Part shown: piece by piece, positions 61,723-64,000 of the stretch
Position numbering within the stretch: position 1 is the stretch's first letter
How the letters are laid out: each line of letters opens with the position of its first letter
Source: Betaproteobacteria bacterium
Lineage (GTDB): Bacteria > Pseudomonadota > Gammaproteobacteria > Burkholderiales > Burkholderiaceae_F
Assembly (NCBI GenBank): GCA_016861185.1
Contig: BOKW01000003.1
Location: 496,001 to 560,000 of the forward strand
Reading direction: 5' to 3'
DNA: 64,000 nt
Notes under the pieces: generated by a model
The model's database searches: none
What the model was told of the DNA's origin: nothing
What the model saw: the letters and a program-made list of their open reading frames with translations, nothing else
Position numbers and translations under genes: made by a program

Positions 61723-62550
61723 ATGCCGAAGTCCGCCGCCCCCCGTTTTCTGCTGGTCCATGCGCTGCTCGTTCCGGCGCTGCTGGCGCTCGCCGCGACG
61801 TTCGCGCGGCTGTCCGGGATCGATCGAGCGGTCGCCGACTTCTTCTTCGACCCGGTCCGCGGCGGTTTCCCGGCGCACGACTGGCGGCTGCTGGAGCTGA
61901 TCGGCCATCGCATCGCCAAGTCGGCCGCCTGGGCGGTGTGGTTCGCGCTGCTCGCCGCGGCGGTCGCTTCGCTGCGCATCGATCGGCTCGCCGCGTACCG
62001 GGCCGTGCTGTGGACGACGGTGATCGCGATGGCGGCCGGCCCGCTGATCGTCGTCGGGCTGAAGGACATCAACGCGCATCCGTGTCCATGGGACCTGAAG
62101 CAGTACGGCGGCTACGCGGACGACACGGACGCGTGGTTCGTCTCCGCCGCACAGGCGGGGCGCTGCTTTCCGAGCGGGCACGCGGCCGGCGGCTTTTCGC
62201 TGCTGGCGCTGTATTTCGCCGGGTACGCGACGAACGACCGCCGGCTGCGGTACGCGGGGCTCGCGATCGCGCTCGGCGCGGGGCTCGTCTTCAGCGCGGT
62301 GCGCGTCGCACAGGGCGCGCACTTCGTCGGCCACAACCTGTGGTCGGCCGCGGTCGTCTGGTGTTCGGCGGCGCTCGCCTTCGCGCCGCTCGTGCACGCG
62401 CGCGGAAGACGCCACGATGCGCGCATCGCGGCTTGTGGCTGGGAGCCAGACCGTGGCGTCTCCTCCCTCACCCCCGCCCCTCTCCCAAAGGGAGAGGGGC
62501 GCTTCGCGCCGCCCGCTCGTGCGGGCGGGTTCGTGGGTCGGGCGCGATGA
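61723..62550 (+). CDS. PAP2-family membrane phosphatase with repeat-derived C-terminus
   Basis: A 275-residue membrane protein of the PAP2/LpxE-type family. It has about six hydrophobic helices. Phosphatase motifs: GLKDINAHPCPW (motif 1, Lys...Pro), FPSGHAAGG (motif 2 with catalytic His) and VRVAQGAHFVGHNL (motif 3). It would remove a phosphate from lipid A, undecaprenyl pyrophosphate or a similar lipid. Residues from about 246 on, starting SSLTPAPLPKGEG, are the translation of a palindromic repeat and are not family sequence. Its stop overlaps the eptA ATG. Confidence 0.9.
   Translation: MPKSAAPRFLLVHALLVPALLALAATFARLSGIDRAVADFFFDPVRGGFPAHDWRLLELIGHRIAKSAAWAVWFALLAAAVASLRIDRLAAYRAVLWTTVIAMAAGPLIVVGLKDINAHPCPWDLKQYGGYADDTDAWFVSAAQAGRCFPSGHAAGGFSLLALYFAGYATNDRRLRYAGLAIALGAGLVFSAVRVAQGAHFVGHNLWSAAVVWCSAALAFAPLVHARGRRHDARIAACGWEPDRGVSSLTPAPLPKGEGRFAPPARAGGFVGRAR
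62463..62502. repeat. Palindromic repeat (CTCACCCCCGCCCCTCTCCC family) inside the PAP2 coding end
   Basis: CCTCACCCCCGCCCCTCTCC with CAAAGGGAGAGGGGC forms a hairpin of the same family as 2271-2312 and 11546-11596. It has been taken into the reading frame at the 3' end of the PAP2 gene, shortly before the eptA start. Confidence 0.8.
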
Positions 62551-64000
62551 TCCGCCTGCGCCGTCCGACGCTTTCCGTCGAAGCGCTCGCGCTCGCCGGC
62601 GCGGTGCTGCTGGTCACCGGCTTCAACGGGCCCTTCTGGCACGCGCTTTTTGCCGAACGCACGGGCGCGGGCTGGCACGACTGGCGGCTCGCGCTCGGGA
62701 CGTTCGTCGCGCTGGTCGCGGCGTTCTTCTTCCTGATCGCGCTGGCGGCGACCCGGCACACGGTGCGCGCGCTGCTCGCCGCGCTGATCGCGATCAGCAG
62801 CGTCGCCTGGTTCTTCGAGCGGCGCTACGGGGTCGTGCTCGATCCGTCCATGCTGCGCAATGCGCTGCACACCGACGCGCGCGAGGCGGGCGAGCTGATC
62901 GGTCCCGGGCTGCTCGGCGCGCTCGCGCTCGGAATCGCGGCCGCCGCGCTGCCGTGGGCCGTGCGGCTGAAGACGCGGCCGCTGAAGCGCGCGCTCGCGG
63001 TGCGCGCCGGCGCGCTCGCCGCGGCGTTCGCGGTGGCGGCCGGCGCGCTGCTGCTCGTGTTCCAGGATTTCAGCTCGCTGATGCGCAACCGGCGCGAGCT
63101 GCGTTATCTGATCACCCCGGCCAACGTCGTCTGGTCCGCCGCACGCGTGCTCGCGACGGACGCCAGGAGCACCGTCGCACAACGCGATCCGCCCGAACCG
63201 GCCGTGCGGGCCGTGGCCGCCGCACACAAGCCGACGCTGTTCGTTCTGGTCCTCGGCGAAACCGCGCGCGCGGCGAACTTTTCGCTGAACGGCTATCCGC
63301 GGCAGACCAATCCGGAGCTGGAGCGGCTCGCGGTCGTCAATTTCGCGCACACGAACGCGTGCGGCACGTCGACCGAGGTGTCGCTGCCCTGCATGTTTTC
63401 GCCTTTCGGCCGCGCCGACTACGACGAGGACCGCATCCGCCGCCACGAGTCGCTGCTGCACCTGCTCGCGCGCGCGGGGCTGCGCGTCGTCTGGCTCGAC
63501 AACCAGAGCGGCTGCAAGGGCGTGTGCGACGGGCTGGAGGTGCGCGACCTGAGCCACGAGAAGCGGCAGGGTGTCTGCGACGGGGAGCGCTGCCTCGACG
63601 AGATCCTGCTGCACGGGCTGCGCGGCGTGATCGAGCGCGGAACGGCCGATACCGTGGTCGTGCTGCATCAGCTCGGCAACCATGGCCCCGCCTACTTCCG
63701 CCGCTATCCGCCCGCGACGAGGCGCTTCGAACCGGCCTGCGAGCGCGACGAACTGGCGGATTGCACGCGCGAGCAGATCGTCAACGCGTACGACAACGCG
63801 ATCCTGTACACCGATCATCTGCTCGCGCAGACGATCCGCTACCTCGACGGACTGCGCGACCGCTACGACGTCGCGCTGCTGTACGTGTCGGACCACGGCG
63901 AATCGCTCGGCGAGCGCGGGCTGTACCTGCACGGCATGCCGTATTCGATCGCGCCGCGCGAGCAGCTCGAGGTGCCGATGCTGTGGTGGTTCGCACCCGA
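62547..64000 (+). CDS. eptA: Phosphoethanolamine transferase EptA-like (partial, cut by window end)
   Basis: The first 484 codons of a lipid A phosphoethanolamine transferase. Five N-terminal membrane helices (to about residue 185) precede the periplasmic sulfatase-fold domain. FVLVLGETARAANFSLNGY carries the metal Glu; CGTSTEVSLPCMFS carries the likely catalytic Thr274; VSDHGESLGERG carries metal-binding Asp and His. Cysteines in DNQSGCKGVC, VCDGERC and CERDELADC fit the family's disulfides. It starts inside the PAP2 stop (ATGA). The modification protects against polymyxin-like peptides; the stop lies beyond 64000. Confidence 0.93.
   Translation, partial: MIRLRRPTLSVEALALAGAVLLVTGFNGPFWHALFAERTGAGWHDWRLALGTFVALVAAFFFLIALAATRHTVRALLAALIAISSVAWFFERRYGVVLDPSMLRNALHTDAREAGELIGPGLLGALALGIAAAALPWAVRLKTRPLKRALAVRAGALAAAFAVAAGALLLVFQDFSSLMRNRRELRYLITPANVVWSAARVLATDARSTVAQRDPPEPAVRAVAAAHKPTLFVLVLGETARAANFSLNGYPRQTNPELERLAVVNFAHTNACGTSTEVSLPCMFSPFGRADYDEDRIRRHESLLHLLARAGLRVVWLDNQSGCKGVCDGLEVRDLSHEKRQGVCDGERCLDEILLHGLRGVIERGTADTVVVLHQLGNHGPAYFRRYPPATRRFEPACERDELADCTREQIVNAYDNAILYTDHLLAQTIRYLDGLRDRYDVALLYVSDHGESLGERGLYLHGMPYSIAPREQLEVPMLWWFAP

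Overview
The window is very GC-rich, strongly GC3-biased chromosomal DNA with almost gap-free gene packing. The Bug-family solute receptor, glycine riboswitch upstream of gcvT, kynBUA catabolic genes, PEP-CTERM protein, purC/purE/purK/sua5 cluster and Crp/DUF2892/Usp set all suggest a free-living betaproteobacterium, most likely Burkholderiales or a near relative. That placement is an inference from gene content. There is no rRNA, tRNA, CRISPR array, prophage or recognisable insertion sequence. The mobile flavour comes from short palindromic repeats and toxin-antitoxin debris.

Layout. 0-6.5 kb: end of an unidentified membrane protein, a block of palindromic repeats, a lipoprotein alpha/beta hydrolase, a tiny transcription unit encoding a 15-residue Lys-rich peptide, then gcvT-gcvH-gcvP on the minus strand behind a tandem glycine riboswitch. 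6.5-10.1 kb: a toxin-antitoxin zone (orphan antitoxin, decayed pair, intact pair) around a serine hydrolase and a GFA-fold protein. 10.3-16.2 kb: SPW membrane protein, RraA-like and DapA-like aldolases, a large basic amino acid decarboxylase, a TerB/DUF697-like protein. 16.3-19.5 kb: Crp/Fnr regulator, DUF2892 protein, tandem Usp, then ahpC-ahpD. 19.6-25.9 kb: EamA and MFS transporters, chaC, pdxH and a NarL-type two-component system. 25.9-33.2 kb: a 51-aa membrane protein, DUF72, two unknowns, apbE, msrA, a PEP-CTERM protein with a sigma-54-like promoter, and lemA with two TPM-domain genes. 33.4-40.8 kb: flavin reductase, reverse transsulfuration (cbs, cgl), EamA, kynB-kynU-kynA, a hotdog thioesterase.

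40.9-44.3 kb: an operon of Ser/Thr kinase, glycine-zipper lipoprotein and TagH-like FHA protein, with no other type VI secretion gene in view. 44.4-52.5 kb: glutaryl-CoA dehydrogenase, a possible beta-barrel protein, a serine hydrolase, and a thiolase/acyl-CoA dehydrogenase/acyl-CoA dehydrogenase/Bug receptor operon. 52.7-59.6 kb: SemiSWEET, GDSL lipoprotein, sua5, purK, purE, a type II NADH dehydrogenase on the opposite strand, purC, dgkA. 59.6-64 kb: OmpR-type two-component system followed by a PAP2 phosphatase and eptA (cut by the window end), which reads as a lipid A or envelope modification module.

The most unusual signals are: repeat elements that have become coding sequence inside gcvP and at the 3' end of the PAP2 gene; three (A/T)TTGACG repeats at an exact 11-bp period before the PAP2-eptA genes; the 15-codon Lys-rich gene with its own promoter, ribosome site and terminator; a perfect 20-bp inverted repeat whose loop holds a stop codon; a sigma-54-type promoter on the PEP-CTERM gene; and the stand-alone kinase/lipoprotein/FHA operon.
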